From: JACPYM01 sp031423495
GTDB lineage: Bacteria; Acidobacteriota; Blastocatellia; RBC074
Direction: 5' to 3'
Length of the DNA stretch: 64,000 nt
Assembly: GCA_031423495.1 (NCBI GenBank)
Contig: JANPFP010000270.1
Span: forward strand, 1 to 64,000
Below, piece after piece: positions 8,703 to 17,409 of this stretch. The notes below the pieces were generated by a model. The model was not told the origin of the DNA. It saw only the letters and a program-made list of their open reading frames with translations, and did not search any database. The first letter of the stretch is position 1. Each line of letters opens with the position of its first letter. Position numbers and translations under genes: made by a program.

Positions 8703-9335
8703 AATAAGTCACAGCAGAATGAAAAATAGGCGGTAAAAACTTGGCTCTAGGGGATATTTCTATCGTTTCTAAGGGATTCCCTGATACCGCCGTGAAAACC
8801 CATAGCGTATAAACAATTCACCGATAGGTCAGTTTGGCGTTGCGTCAGTAAATTATAAGAGACCGACTAGTGTATTTACTGGCTTGGGGGGAGGTTCTCG
8901 CCCTTTGGGAGGACACCAACAAACTGACCTATCCGTCCTTTTCAACTCAAGCGGCCCGCTTAACGCATCCCATTGCAAGCGCCGCTTCTCACGACAGCGA
9001 CGAAGGCTCTCCACTTGATAGCGCCTCTGGAGCATCGTCGCTGTCGTGCAGGTTTGCCGTCTCGGTCTTCAGCAGTTCATTCCGAATAACAGCTTTTCCC
9101 TCTCACAGTGTTTACCTGCCTTCCTGCCTCTTTCTGGAACCGTACCTAAAAATCAGGTTGTTACGACAAATAAGTCTTGTTAGACTGCCAATCGAACCTG
9201 CGAAACACTAATTGCAACTCATCTTGGAAATTGTACCCACCCACATTGGCCTTTGAATTATGCACTGTCATTTTGCTCGCGCGCGCGGCGTGCGACGCAA
9301 TATCTGTGTTTGAAGTAGTAACCGGAGTAACTAAG
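8703..9335. other. gene-free 633-bp stretch with inverted repeats
   Basis: No convincing gene on either strand. It holds a perfect 13-bp inverted repeat (GATAGGTCAGTTT at 8823-8835, its complement at 8921-8933) and a strong 14-bp stem at 8990-9003/9035-9048. It is the upstream region of the beta-propeller gene, whose promoter I could not place with confidence. Confidence 0.6.
8990..9048. promoter_or_regulatory. strong stem-loop in the leader of the propeller gene
   Basis: CACGACAGCGACGA at 8990-9003 pairs perfectly with TCGTCGCTGTCGTG at 9035-9048; an inner, less perfect stem (GCTCTCCA against TGGAGC) extends it. No T run follows, so it is not a classical terminator. It may be a leader RNA structure or an operator. 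Confidence 0.45.
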
Positions 9336-11297
9336 ATGAAGAAGTACCTATTGATAACTGGCACCATGTTGGTTGTGTTGTTAGTGGTAAGTTGGGGTTG
9401 GAGCCGAGGTTCGGCTCGTTTAACGGCTTGGTATGACAGGTTAGACGCCACTCGCGCGGCTAACTACGAAAGAGACGTCGAACCAATGGCCTGGCAGAAA
9501 GCTTCCGCCGGAACGGAAGCAGTAACCTGGGCGAATGTAACCAATTGCACGCTGACCGGACGCACTTTGCGCAAAACACGCGGCAACAACGAGCTATGTG
9601 ACGCCGGAGCAAATTCGACCCAAACTATCGGCACCACGGGAAGCTCGAAGGTAAATGGCTTTGTGGAGTTTCGCGCGCTCGAAAGTAACAAGAACCGTTA
9701 CCTCGGCCTGACCCACGATTTTGCGGGGACTTCGACTGCGACGATTGATTTTGCCATTCATTTGGGCAGCGTACCTTATCGTGGAGCTAGTGTCGCCGAA
9801 GTGCGCGAAAACGATGTTTATAAAGCTGAAGTAGGTTATCAGCCGAGTGATATTTTTCGCATCGCGGTAGAAAATGGACTCGTGCATTATTACCACAACG
9901 ATGAGCTTTTTTATTCCAGCCAAGCCAAGCCCGTTTTCCCACTGGTTGCTGACTGTTCGATGTTGCAAGTTGGTGCCACTCTCGCCGAAGTCATGATTGC
10001 GACGAATGGCGTTAAGACGCCCTCCGCCCAACCTCTTACGCCCTCAGGTACAGACTCTCAGCCAGCGGTTATGGCTAACATGCCGCCAATGATTGCGCGT
10101 GATGCGGCGGGTGGTCCCGGATTACTAGATAAAAATCAGGTGTTGATTCCAGCGAGTTATACGGCTTTCCCGCCCCCACCGGTGGGCGGGAAATATGTTG
10201 ATTCGGTTTTCGGTACTACCGTGACCCGGTTGAGCGATGGCTGGCAGACTTTCAAGGATGGTGTACATCACGAATACGCCACCATGTCACCGTTCAACCT
10301 GGATAACACGATGATTTTTTTGCAGGGCGATAATACGGGTTTTTTTATCGTAGACCGCACCGGCAAAATCATCACGCGAATGGAATTTAGTAACTCCGCT
10401 GAACCGCGCTGGAGCCATACTGCCCGCGATGAGTTTTATTACCACGAAGAAAACCGGCTGATGAAGTATAACGTCACGGCGCGGCGCGCGACAACATTGG
10501 TTACTTTCAACCAGTATGAGCGCATTACTTTTGGGGGCGGTGAATGCGATGTTTCGGAAGACGGCGATCATTTAGTGGTTGCCGGTGATATGCGTCACGT
10601 AGGTTTGTTTCAACTCAGCACGGGGAAAATGAAACGGGTAATTGATTTAACGGCGCTTAAACCATGGGCTGAGGCTTATATCACTGCGAATAATAATATC
10701 GCCGTGCGCTTTGATGAAGACGGTGAAGGGAAATATCAAGGGTTAAGTTTATTTGATAGCAATATGAATTTCATCCGCAAGGTCTTGCCTTTCGGCGCTC
10801 ACAGTGACCAGACGCGTGACGTGAATGGCGATGAAGTGATCGTGATGGGCGCTTATCGCGATCTCAAGCCGCCGCCGGGTTGCGAGAATAACGGCGTGAT
10901 GAAGGTACGTTTATCAGATAGCAAGAAAACCTGTATTCTGCCGATGGATTGGGGGCAGGAGCTTCACGTCAGCGCCAACACAAATGGCAAACATCGTTGG
11001 GTATTAGTGTCAGGCACGGACGTGAAAGGTACGGCTGACTTACCGAATAAAATGCAACCAGACTGGCAAAAGAAATGGCGTCCGCGCGTGAATGAACTGA
11101 TTTTGGTAAAAACGGATGGCTCAGAGCGCCGTCGCATCGTTCATCATCGCGGACGCGTATCAGATTTTTATTGGTGGCAACCGCGCGCTACGTTAAGCAA
11201 AGACGGCAAGTTTGCCATCTTTGATAGTAACTTTGGTTTTAGCCCGATCAAGGATTATACTGATTCGTTTCTGGTGAATTTAACTAATCAGCGATAG
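9336..11297 (+). CDS. Membrane-anchored beta-propeller protein, function unknown
   Basis: A 653-residue protein. I start it at the ATG at 9336, 8 bases after a GGAG site; upstream in-frame codons lack a ribosome site. One membrane anchor at about 4-21 is followed by an outer region. Residues about 65-220 look like a concanavalin-like sandwich domain (NGFVEFRALESNKNRYLGL, FRIAVENGLVHYYHNDELFY). A Pro/Ala-rich linker leads into a large beta-propeller (about 290-650) with repeated blade ends such as GKIITRMEF and GKMKRVIDL, which recalls oligogalacturonate-lyase-type and TolB-like propellers. It converges on the exopolysaccharide cluster. A role in binding or processing the glycan is inference from fold and place; no catalytic residues were assigned. 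Confidence 0.7.
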   Translation: MKKYLLITGTMLVVLLVVSWGWSRGSARLTAWYDRLDATRAANYERDVEPMAWQKASAGTEAVTWANVTNCTLTGRTLRKTRGNNELCDAGANSTQTIGTTGSSKVNGFVEFRALESNKNRYLGLTHDFAGTSTATIDFAIHLGSVPYRGASVAEVRENDVYKAEVGYQPSDIFRIAVENGLVHYYHNDELFYSSQAKPVFPLVADCSMLQVGATLAEVMIATNGVKTPSAQPLTPSGTDSQPAVMANMPPMIARDAAGGPGLLDKNQVLIPASYTAFPPPPVGGKYVDSVFGTTVTRLSDGWQTFKDGVHHEYATMSPFNLDNTMIFLQGDNTGFFIVDRTGKIITRMEFSNSAEPRWSHTARDEFYYHEENRLMKYNVTARRATTLVTFNQYERITFGGGECDVSEDGDHLVVAGDMRHVGLFQLSTGKMKRVIDLTALKPWAEAYITANNNIAVRFDEDGEGKYQGLSLFDSNMNFIRKVLPFGAHSDQTRDVNGDEVIVMGAYRDLKPPPGCENNGVMKVRLSDSKKTCILPMDWGQELHVSANTNGKHRWVLVSGTDVKGTADLPNKMQPDWQKKWRPRVNELILVKTDGSERRRIVHHRGRVSDFYWWQPRATLSKDGKFAIFDSNFGFSPIKDYTDSFLVNLTNQR

Positions 11298-11310
11298 TTT
11301 ATTGCGGAAA

Positions 11311-11340
11311 GGTAGCGCTGCAAATTTTTGCGGCGCTACC
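11311..11340. terminator. shared hairpin terminator between convergent genes
   Basis: GGTAGCGC at 11311-11318 pairs with GCGCTACC at 11333-11340, and an inner GCAAA/TTTGC stem extends it through one G-T wobble. It sits in the 46-bp gap between the plus-strand propeller gene and the minus-strand acyltransferase, so it probably ends both transcripts. A flanking T run is weak. Confidence 0.7.
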
Positions 11341-11343
11341 ACT

Positions 11344-12498
11344 TTAAGTGAAATGTTTTTTCAGCCGCAGGAACGGCGCTTCGATAAAGCGTTGTGACAA
11401 TAAAGCCAGCGCAAAAGAAACTGTTAGAATAATGACGCCGCGTAAAGTTACCCAGCCGAAACTGCCGAAGCGCGCGTAAAGTGCTTCGTTATGCGCGACA
11501 GTCAATTGATAAATTGCATCGCCGACGGCCAGATGAACCAGATATAGGCAATAACTGAGCTTGCCGCTGAGATCGGTGAACCAGTTTCGTAATATAGCGG
11601 TAACTGGCGAGCCTCGTAACGTAATCACAGAAAGTACGAAAGCCGCAAAGATCAAGCTAACTTGCGTGTAACGTAGGGCTACTCCCACGGCGGTCTTACC
11701 CATAATGCCGTAAGGGCGTCCGACGATGGTGATGATGACCGAAGCCCCCACTAGCAAGCCGGCCAGCAAAAACGAGTTACGCATGGTTGCCAGATTTGAT
11801 CTCATCCAGATTGCCAGCAGTGCGCCCAGCGCCAATCCGTCAAAGCGGAACCATGAATAGCTATAAACTTCCATGTCAATGCTCATCCCGCGTGTCACAC
11901 CCCACCAACGCAAGGCAGGAGTAAGAGCGACCAGCAAAATCGCCAGCAAGGCGAGGCGTTGACGGGTGAGATACCTTACCAGAAAAGGCCAGAGCAGATA
12001 AAAATGCTCTTCGATACAGAGTGACCAGAATACGCCGGGGCCGTGGGGCGTAGGAACGCCCAATCCTTCGGCGAAGTTAGATAAGAAAAACAGGCTCAGC
12101 AAAAAATAAGCGGCGTTGCCATAAAAGAAACTCATTACCGCAATGCACAGGAAAAAGACGGGGAGAATGCGTAACACACGCCTTCCGTAAAAGGTGCGGA
12201 AATAATTTTCGCGTCCTTTGGAATCAATCAAGACACCAGTAATCAGGAAGCCGGAGAGGATGAAAAACAAATCTACGCCCAGCCAGCCGTGGCTGATGAT
12301 TTCATAAATCAACTTGGGCATACCGTCATAAGTATCAGCCGGAACCTTAAAGCCCCAATAAAGATGACTAATAAGCACTAACCAAATCGCAAGCGCGCGC
12401 ACTCCGTCAAGTTCGGCAATGTGTGTGTGGCTTAACTCTTTAGTTTTAGTCTCTTCCTGTGCAAGAGCAGCCAATGGTTTATCGAGTACAGCTTCCAT
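11344..12498 (-). CDS. Acyltransferase 3 family membrane protein (OafA-like)
   Basis: A 384-residue integral membrane protein with about ten predicted spans. It opens with the family signature HIAELDGVRALAIWLVLISH, in which the Arg and His of the R-x10-H pattern are present. The family moves acyl groups, mostly acetyl, onto sugars of O-antigens, capsules and peptidoglycan. It is the last gene of the minus-strand exopolysaccharide block and starts 18 bp after the GT2 gene. With the second copy at 27888-29129 it suggests that the glycan carries O-acyl groups at two kinds of position. Confidence 0.88.
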   Translation of the reverse strand: MEAVLDKPLAALAQEETKTKELSHTHIAELDGVRALAIWLVLISHLYWGFKVPADTYDGMPKLIYEIISHGWLGVDLFFILSGFLITGVLIDSKGRENYFRTFYGRRVLRILPVFFLCIAVMSFFYGNAAYFLLSLFFLSNFAEGLGVPTPHGPGVFWSLCIEEHFYLLWPFLVRYLTRQRLALLAILLVALTPALRWWGVTRGMSIDMEVYSYSWFRFDGLALGALLAIWMRSNLATMRNSFLLAGLLVGASVIITIVGRPYGIMGKTAVGVALRYTQVSLIFAAFVLSVITLRGSPVTAILRNWFTDLSGKLSYCLYLVHLAVGDAIYQLTVAHNEALYARFGSFGWVTLRGVIILTVSFALALLSQRFIEAPFLRLKKHFT

Positions 12499-12516
12499 AA
12501 ATCAGTAAATCTTTGA

Positions 12517-13725
12517 TTAAGCGCGTAGTAGATTAGGTTCTTTATCTAGTCGTAATAACTTGCGGGGTAACTTGGCAAGCAAGGTCACTGGCGATAACTC
12601 GCCGCGGAAAATCAACCCAGCGGTGTAACTTACACGGCGTAACCAAGCGTACACTTGCTGGCAAAGGCGAGCGTTGGGAATTGAGGCTGCTAATAACCAC
12701 AGCCGGGCGACGCGCGATTTTTGGGGTGAATTTTTCCAGGCTTGTTTCAAATAAAAAATAGCTTCGCCGCGCAAGCCGCGCGCGAGTTGCACTTGCGCGA
12801 GATAGTATTGTTTGTGGCTGCGCAGCGCTGCGAGTTCGGCATCGTCGGGATTCAGGTCGCAATAATTGTTTTCGAGATGATGCAACATATCGAGGGCGGC
12901 GACACTGGCGGTCTTGTCTTTGGCAATATGTCCTTCGGCTAGTTTTTTACCGCCTATCGCCAGATCGTGCTTGATGCCAGTGGGAACACTGAGAAAATGC
13001 ATGGGGTAATGGCGACAGGCTTCTGCCATCCAATCGAAGTCGGAGCAAATCGGATAACGATGGCTAAATTCGCCGATTTTTTCTACGACTTCGCGGCGCA
13101 AGACGGTGGTGGGCAGCCACATCAAAAAGCCCCAGCGCCAAGCCTGGAAGATATTACCTTCGTAATGCGCCCTGTTAGTAAGCCCTGCTCGTTGAAGAAT
13201 GGGCTGGCCCCACGCGCCGATAGGGCGGCGTTGAGCATAGACTCTGAGGTAACAATCGGTTTCTCCGGGAGGCAGGTCTAGTAACTTGGAATTAATCAGT
13301 TTTGCCGTGCGCAAGTACCAGTTGGATAACTCAGTCTCATAATGGGTCAGCACTCGACCGTTACCAAAATCTTCGTGTAACTCACAACTTACGAGTTTGG
13401 CTTGCGGGTGGGCTGAGAAAAAGGCTAGACATAATTCTAAGTGATAAGCGCGCCATTGATCGTCAGAGTCGAGGAAGGCAAAAAAATCTCCGGTGGCGTG
13501 CCGTAATCCAGCGTTACGTGCTGCCGTTACTCCTCCATTGGGCTGGTGAATTACTTTAATGCGAGAATCAAGCCCGAGTAACAACTCGGCGGTGTTATCG
13601 GTTGAACCATCATTGACGATGATTAGTTCCCAATCCGTATAAGTTTGTGTTTTTACGCTGTCAACGGCACGTAAAATCGTGTCGGCGCGGTTATAGGTAG
13701 GAATGATGATGGAAACTTGTGGCAC
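12517..13725 (-). CDS. Glycosyltransferase family 2
   Basis: A 402-residue GT-A enzyme. Residues 3-110 carry VSIIIPTYNRADTILRAVDS, VNDGSTDNT and the metal-binding FLDSDDQW (DxD). No membrane span is apparent, so it works in the cytoplasm on the lipid-linked repeat unit, adding one sugar from a nucleotide donor. The C-terminal third (about 280-400) is Arg/Leu-rich and helical and may be a membrane-facing or partner-binding part. Donor and acceptor are unknown. Confidence 0.9.
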   Translation of the reverse strand: MPQVSIIIPTYNRADTILRAVDSVKTQTYTDWELIIVNDGSTDNTAELLLGLDSRIKVIHQPNGGVTAARNAGLRHATGDFFAFLDSDDQWRAYHLELCLAFFSAHPQAKLVSCELHEDFGNGRVLTHYETELSNWYLRTAKLINSKLLDLPPGETDCYLRVYAQRRPIGAWGQPILQRAGLTNRAHYEGNIFQAWRWGFLMWLPTTVLRREVVEKIGEFSHRYPICSDFDWMAEACRHYPMHFLSVPTGIKHDLAIGGKKLAEGHIAKDKTASVAALDMLHHLENNYCDLNPDDAELAALRSHKQYYLAQVQLARGLRGEAIFYLKQAWKNSPQKSRVARLWLLAASIPNARLCQQVYAWLRRVSYTAGLIFRGELSPVTLLAKLPRKLLRLDKEPNLLRA

Positions 13726-13862
13726 GAAACCTCCCAGGGGATAAGTAACTTCATTGAGTTATATGCTACGGTCAAAGAGCGAGCCAGCATCACACTGGTT
13801 TCGCTCATGAGCCGCTAAGTTAGTACGAATTGGGAGGGAGAAAGTGGTGGTTTCGGAACAGG

Positions 13863-14762
13863 TTAGCTTTGCCGGACGGCGAGCTTTCGCCATACGCGCA
13901 AGGCATTGAATTTTAAGCTATCTCGCCAGGGCGACGCTCCCACCGGTGTAGGAGTTAAACCATATTGGCGTAGCTTCGAGTTAACGCAATATACCATTTC
14001 GCGGTGTTCGCTGTGCGGATTGCGAAAGGTGATGCTGAAAGAAATAGAAACCGCGTCGCCATTTTTAACCCAATGCGGTGCGGCGACGGGAAAATGCAAG
14101 CCGTCGCCCGGCTTGAGCGTAAATACTTTGGCTTTCGCCTGATATTCGTCTTTATAGGTTAAGTTGCGATGTCCGCCAGTATAAAATTTTTCCAGCTCAA
14201 TTTCAGAAATCACTGAACGGTCAGCGCGATCAAACTGGCTGACTTCTTTTTCGCCCCGAATCTGTAACAGGAAATTATATTCGTTATCGAGGTGAAAAGG
14301 CGTGACCGAACCGGGCGAACTGACGAAAATATAAGCTTCGCGGCGGTACATCTGGGGCGCGAGCTTTTCGGTAAAAGGTTGAATCTCGTCGAGGCAAGCA
14401 TCAAGCAGCGCGCGATAAGCGGGGTTACGTTCGACGTTTTTTAGCACGAGCCACGAGTTACATTCCTCAATGCGGCGTATGGTTTCGGCTACGCTCAGGC
14501 CGTTGCAGGGCGTAAGCGACGGGTCTTGGCTTACCGGGATTTTGCCGGAATTATATTCGACGCGGTCGGCAGGCAAGGCTTGGGCCAGCTCAACGAGGCG
14601 CGGCAAACTGAATAATTCGTGGCGCGCCAGATTATGGCGAATCATAAACGGTAGCCGATTAAAATAATTATCGAAGACGCGCGCGTCCAGTCCATTTAAT
14701 AAGTTACTTTGAGCCGCAAGCGGCGCATAGGTCGCAGGCGCTAATTCGGCGACAGCAGTCAT
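13863..14762 (-). CDS. JmjC/cupin-like domain protein
   Basis: A 299-residue protein with a cupin_8/JmjC-like core at about 130-255. The probable Fe(II) ligands are His and Asp in TPFHLDNEYNF and the distal His in AAPHWV; KVFTLKPGDGLHFPV is the typical strand before the last ligand. Members are 2-oxoglutarate-dependent hydroxylases, and similar genes sit in surface-glycan and peptide clusters. Its position between glycosyltransferase and GNAT genes suggests that it modifies a cluster product, but the substrate is unknown. The same operon continues on either side. Confidence 0.75.
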   Translation of the reverse strand: MTAVAELAPATYAPLAAQSNLLNGLDARVFDNYFNRLPFMIRHNLARHELFSLPRLVELAQALPADRVEYNSGKIPVSQDPSLTPCNGLSVAETIRRIEECNSWLVLKNVERNPAYRALLDACLDEIQPFTEKLAPQMYRREAYIFVSSPGSVTPFHLDNEYNFLLQIRGEKEVSQFDRADRSVISEIELEKFYTGGHRNLTYKDEYQAKAKVFTLKPGDGLHFPVAAPHWVKNGDAVSISFSITFRNPHSEHREMVYCVNSKLRQYGLTPTPVGASPWRDSLKFNALRVWRKLAVRQS

Positions 14763-14796
14763 GGTATTTTACCTCCCAAGAAACGAACGAACTAAC

Positions 14797-16083
14797 TTAG
14801 CTTACATTAGGCGCCGTGGCCGTGGCGCTTTCCGTTGATGATTTGGTGAACTTACGTTTGCACCAACGTAAGAGCGGCATGGCCGCGACAATAAAATTGC
14901 CGCCGCCTTTGCCTGTCGCAATCAGTACGCGTTTGAGCGAACGGCGATCAACCCACAGGCGGTTAATCATAAAATGGCGCGACGTGGCGCAGGAATCCAT
15001 CCACTCTAAATAAGGGTGTTCGTGAAAGCGGCGAATATTTTCGAGTTCGAGTTGCACGCCGGGCGAGTAACTCGCGTAATTTTCGTCGTAAGCAATTTTG
15101 AGCGCAAACGAACCTACGCCCGCTTGCACGTTAATTTTCATAGCGATAGGCGTGCCGTTTAGCTGTAACGCGAGAATGGTTAATCGGTCGTGGGCTGCTG
15201 CGGCACGCATCGTACGCAAAAATAATTCGCGGGTGTCGCGTTGTGCGCCTAGGGCTGAACCTTCTTCGCCTTTCCAGCCGTGGGCTTCGAGCGCGAGAAA
15301 TTGTTCGAGCCAGTGTTGCAAGTCATCGCCCGGACGATATTCGACGTAAGCGAGGTCGCCCACTTGTCGCAACAGCTTTTCTTGCCGCCGCATTTCTTTG
15401 CGGCGCTTACCCGACAAGGCCAGATTGAGATATTCCTCGGTATTTGTGTGACGCTTGAGCAACGCACGGTTGGTGCGTTCTTCGATGGTCAGCAGGTTGG
15501 GGCAATCGTTGGCGTAATCGGTGAGCAACTGATTGAACAGTCCGTCGCCGGAAAGGTATTCAATCGCCAGCAACGAGCCTGATTCTGGGGCGGCGCACAG
15601 CCAGTCGAAAAATTCGTTGACGCAATCACGGGCGTACTCAGCGCGAATCAGCGGCGTGCAAAGCGACATCTGAGGCGTACGCCAAAATTGCACGTAATGC
15701 ACCGGCAAGCCTTTGTAACCGCGCGCGCGCTCAAGCGGAAAAAATCCGCAGAGAATCTGTTTGCTGCCTTCGTTGCTGGGGCCAGTCGTATAAAGCAACA
15801 CGCAACGCATATCTACGTTTTGCCCGAGCAATTCCCACGCGGGCAAAAACATCCACGGTTCGTAATAGATATTGGGTTCGATGGCGGTGCGTGCGAGTTC
15901 TTCCCAAGCGGTTTGATGTTTAGCCAGCTCTGCCGCTGTTCGCACGACAGTGATCGTCATCGGTTGTTGTTCCACCGCGAACTGACATTTCGCAGGGCTT
16001 TGCCATTCCGTTGAGCGCGGAGACGTGCGCAACGGCATAGGAATCACAGTAGAGGTCGCTGTTTGGGAATTTCTAAGCGCCAT
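14797..16083 (-). CDS. FemAB-like GNAT acyltransferase (BioF2-like), copy 2
   Basis: A 428-residue cytoplasmic protein. I use the ATG at 16083, 11 bp after the stop of the preceding gene; the longer frame would run into that gene. The C-terminal part (about 190-380) has the Acetyltransf_6/FemAB-like core with KRRKEMRRQEKLLRQVG and LALEAHGWKGEEGSAL followed by LTILALQLNGTPIAM. Proteins of this kind are a regular part of exosortase-linked exopolysaccharide clusters and are thought to transfer an acyl or aminoacyl group. It is the second of two adjacent paralogues. Confidence 0.82.
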   Translation of the reverse strand: MALRNSQTATSTVIPMPLRTSPRSTEWQSPAKCQFAVEQQPMTITVVRTAAELAKHQTAWEELARTAIEPNIYYEPWMFLPAWELLGQNVDMRCVLLYTTGPSNEGSKQILCGFFPLERARGYKGLPVHYVQFWRTPQMSLCTPLIRAEYARDCVNEFFDWLCAAPESGSLLAIEYLSGDGLFNQLLTDYANDCPNLLTIEERTNRALLKRHTNTEEYLNLALSGKRRKEMRRQEKLLRQVGDLAYVEYRPGDDLQHWLEQFLALEAHGWKGEEGSALGAQRDTRELFLRTMRAAAAHDRLTILALQLNGTPIAMKINVQAGVGSFALKIAYDENYASYSPGVQLELENIRRFHEHPYLEWMDSCATSRHFMINRLWVDRRSLKRVLIATGKGGGNFIVAAMPLLRWCKRKFTKSSTESATATAPNVS

Positions 16084-16094
16084 AATTGAACTTG

Positions 16095-17306
16095 TTACGA
16101 AGGGGATGACGTGGGCTTTTGCATGTGCGTGCGCACTGCGCGACGCACTTGCCCCAACACACGTCTGGTTCTCAGTCCATTTTGATAAAGCAATGTGCGC
16201 CAGCCCGATTGGAAGCATTCCAACTCGAACGCCGCGCGCGTTTGCTCCGTCCACGAATCTTTATAAGCCGAACCGCCGCCCATGAAATCGAATTCATGAA
16301 TCGCCGGGTCGTCAACGCAATCTTGCAAACATTGCGCGACCATCACGCTGCCCAAACTGTGTTTGCTGAAGGCCGGATCGAAGCCGCCTTGGAAATAATG
16401 CGCGACCCCGTTTTCGGTGAAAGCGACAAGGGTGGCGACGCATTGACCGTCGAGCTTGTATGACCAGAAACGCAATTGACCCGCGTCGAAAGCCTGTTGA
16501 ATCGCGGTGCGCAAAAACGCTTCGAATTGCGGGAAGGCAAACGATCCCGCGTGGCCTTTGCTCTCCCAACGCATTTGATGCAGCCGGATGAAATCGTCGA
16601 GCGTCGCGTCGAGTTCGGCTTGCGTAGCGACGCGGGCGAAGACGGCTTCGTGCGCTTTGCTCAGATTCCGCGTGCAGCGTTCTATGTTGTAGCGGAACTT
16701 GCGCGCCCAGGTTAGCCGCAAGGTTTCCCAATCCTGTTCGGTCGAAACGTAATGCGGGTGATCGCAGGTGGTGGCTTGCGTGTTCATCGCTTTTTCGAGA
16801 TGTGGCAAGACCTGTGAACGGTCAGGCACATTCCACAGGTTCAGGCGATCCCAGTCGTTGCGTTGCGCGAGAAAGAACGCGATTGATTCGGCGACGGCGC
16901 GTTCAAAACCGCGCAGTGCGAGAATATCTAAATGCTCGCTGGTCTTGAGCGCCGCGCCCGTGCCGATGAAATTCAGTTCGCGGATATGCGGGACTCCCGC
17001 GAAAGTTTTTTGCTGCCAGTAAAGCGGCGCGAGTCCGAGCAGTTGGCCTTCGGTATCGTGGCAAGCCAGCAGGTAAAGTTGGCTGCCAGCGGGCGCATAC
17101 GTCTTCCACCACAGCCGATTCCACGACCAGCGCAGGAAGTAAGCCCGCGTCGCGTTTTGCTCAAGCAGCTTGTCCCACGATTCAGCCAGCGCATCGAACG
17201 CGGCTTCGCTGGTGAGCAACTCGACCTGCAAGGCCGTTGCCGAAACAAATTGTTTTTTGATGCTGACGCCGGTATCTACCAACGCCAGACTGCCAGTGAG
17301 TGCCAT
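16095..17306 (-). CDS. FemAB-like GNAT acyltransferase (BioF2-like), copy 1
   Basis: A 403-residue paralogue of the following gene, with the same layout: an N-terminal GNAT half (EAAFDALAESWDKLLEQN, WSWNRLWWKTY near residue 60) and a C-terminal half with the RLHQMRWESKGHAGSF and LRFWSYKLDGQCVATLVAF core and a KHSLGSVMVAQCLQD acyl-CoA-type helix. Likely moves an acyl group onto an amino sugar or peptide amine. The twin genes probably arose by tandem duplication and later divergence. The upstream spacer contains a degenerate AT-rich inverted repeat. Confidence 0.83.
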   Translation of the reverse strand: MALTGSLALVDTGVSIKKQFVSATALQVELLTSEAAFDALAESWDKLLEQNATRAYFLRWSWNRLWWKTYAPAGSQLYLLACHDTEGQLLGLAPLYWQQKTFAGVPHIRELNFIGTGAALKTSEHLDILALRGFERAVAESIAFFLAQRNDWDRLNLWNVPDRSQVLPHLEKAMNTQATTCDHPHYVSTEQDWETLRLTWARKFRYNIERCTRNLSKAHEAVFARVATQAELDATLDDFIRLHQMRWESKGHAGSFAFPQFEAFLRTAIQQAFDAGQLRFWSYKLDGQCVATLVAFTENGVAHYFQGGFDPAFSKHSLGSVMVAQCLQDCVDDPAIHEFDFMGGGSAYKDSWTEQTRAAFELECFQSGWRTLLYQNGLRTRRVLGQVRRAVRTHMQKPTSSPS

Positions 17307-17312
17307 GAAAAC

Positions 17313-17400
17313 TCATTGTTCATTTTCTATTTTATAGTTGTCATTTTTCATTGCGGGGAACGCTGTCAATGACAAATGCAAAATAGAAAATAACAAATGG
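17313..17400. repeat. degenerate AT-rich inverted repeat
   Basis: CATTTTCTATTTT near 17320 faces AAAATAGAAAATAACAAATG near 17380, with CATTTTTCATTG and CAATGACAAATG as inner arms. The pairing is imperfect. It resembles the doublet at 31585-31678 in base composition but not exactly in sequence. Confidence 0.6.
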
Positions 17401-17409
17401 AAAATATAT

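Noticed and set aside
16084..16254. Upstream extension of the second GNAT gene
   Set aside because: It runs antisense-like through the end of the first GNAT gene in another frame; the ATG at 16083 follows that gene's stop.
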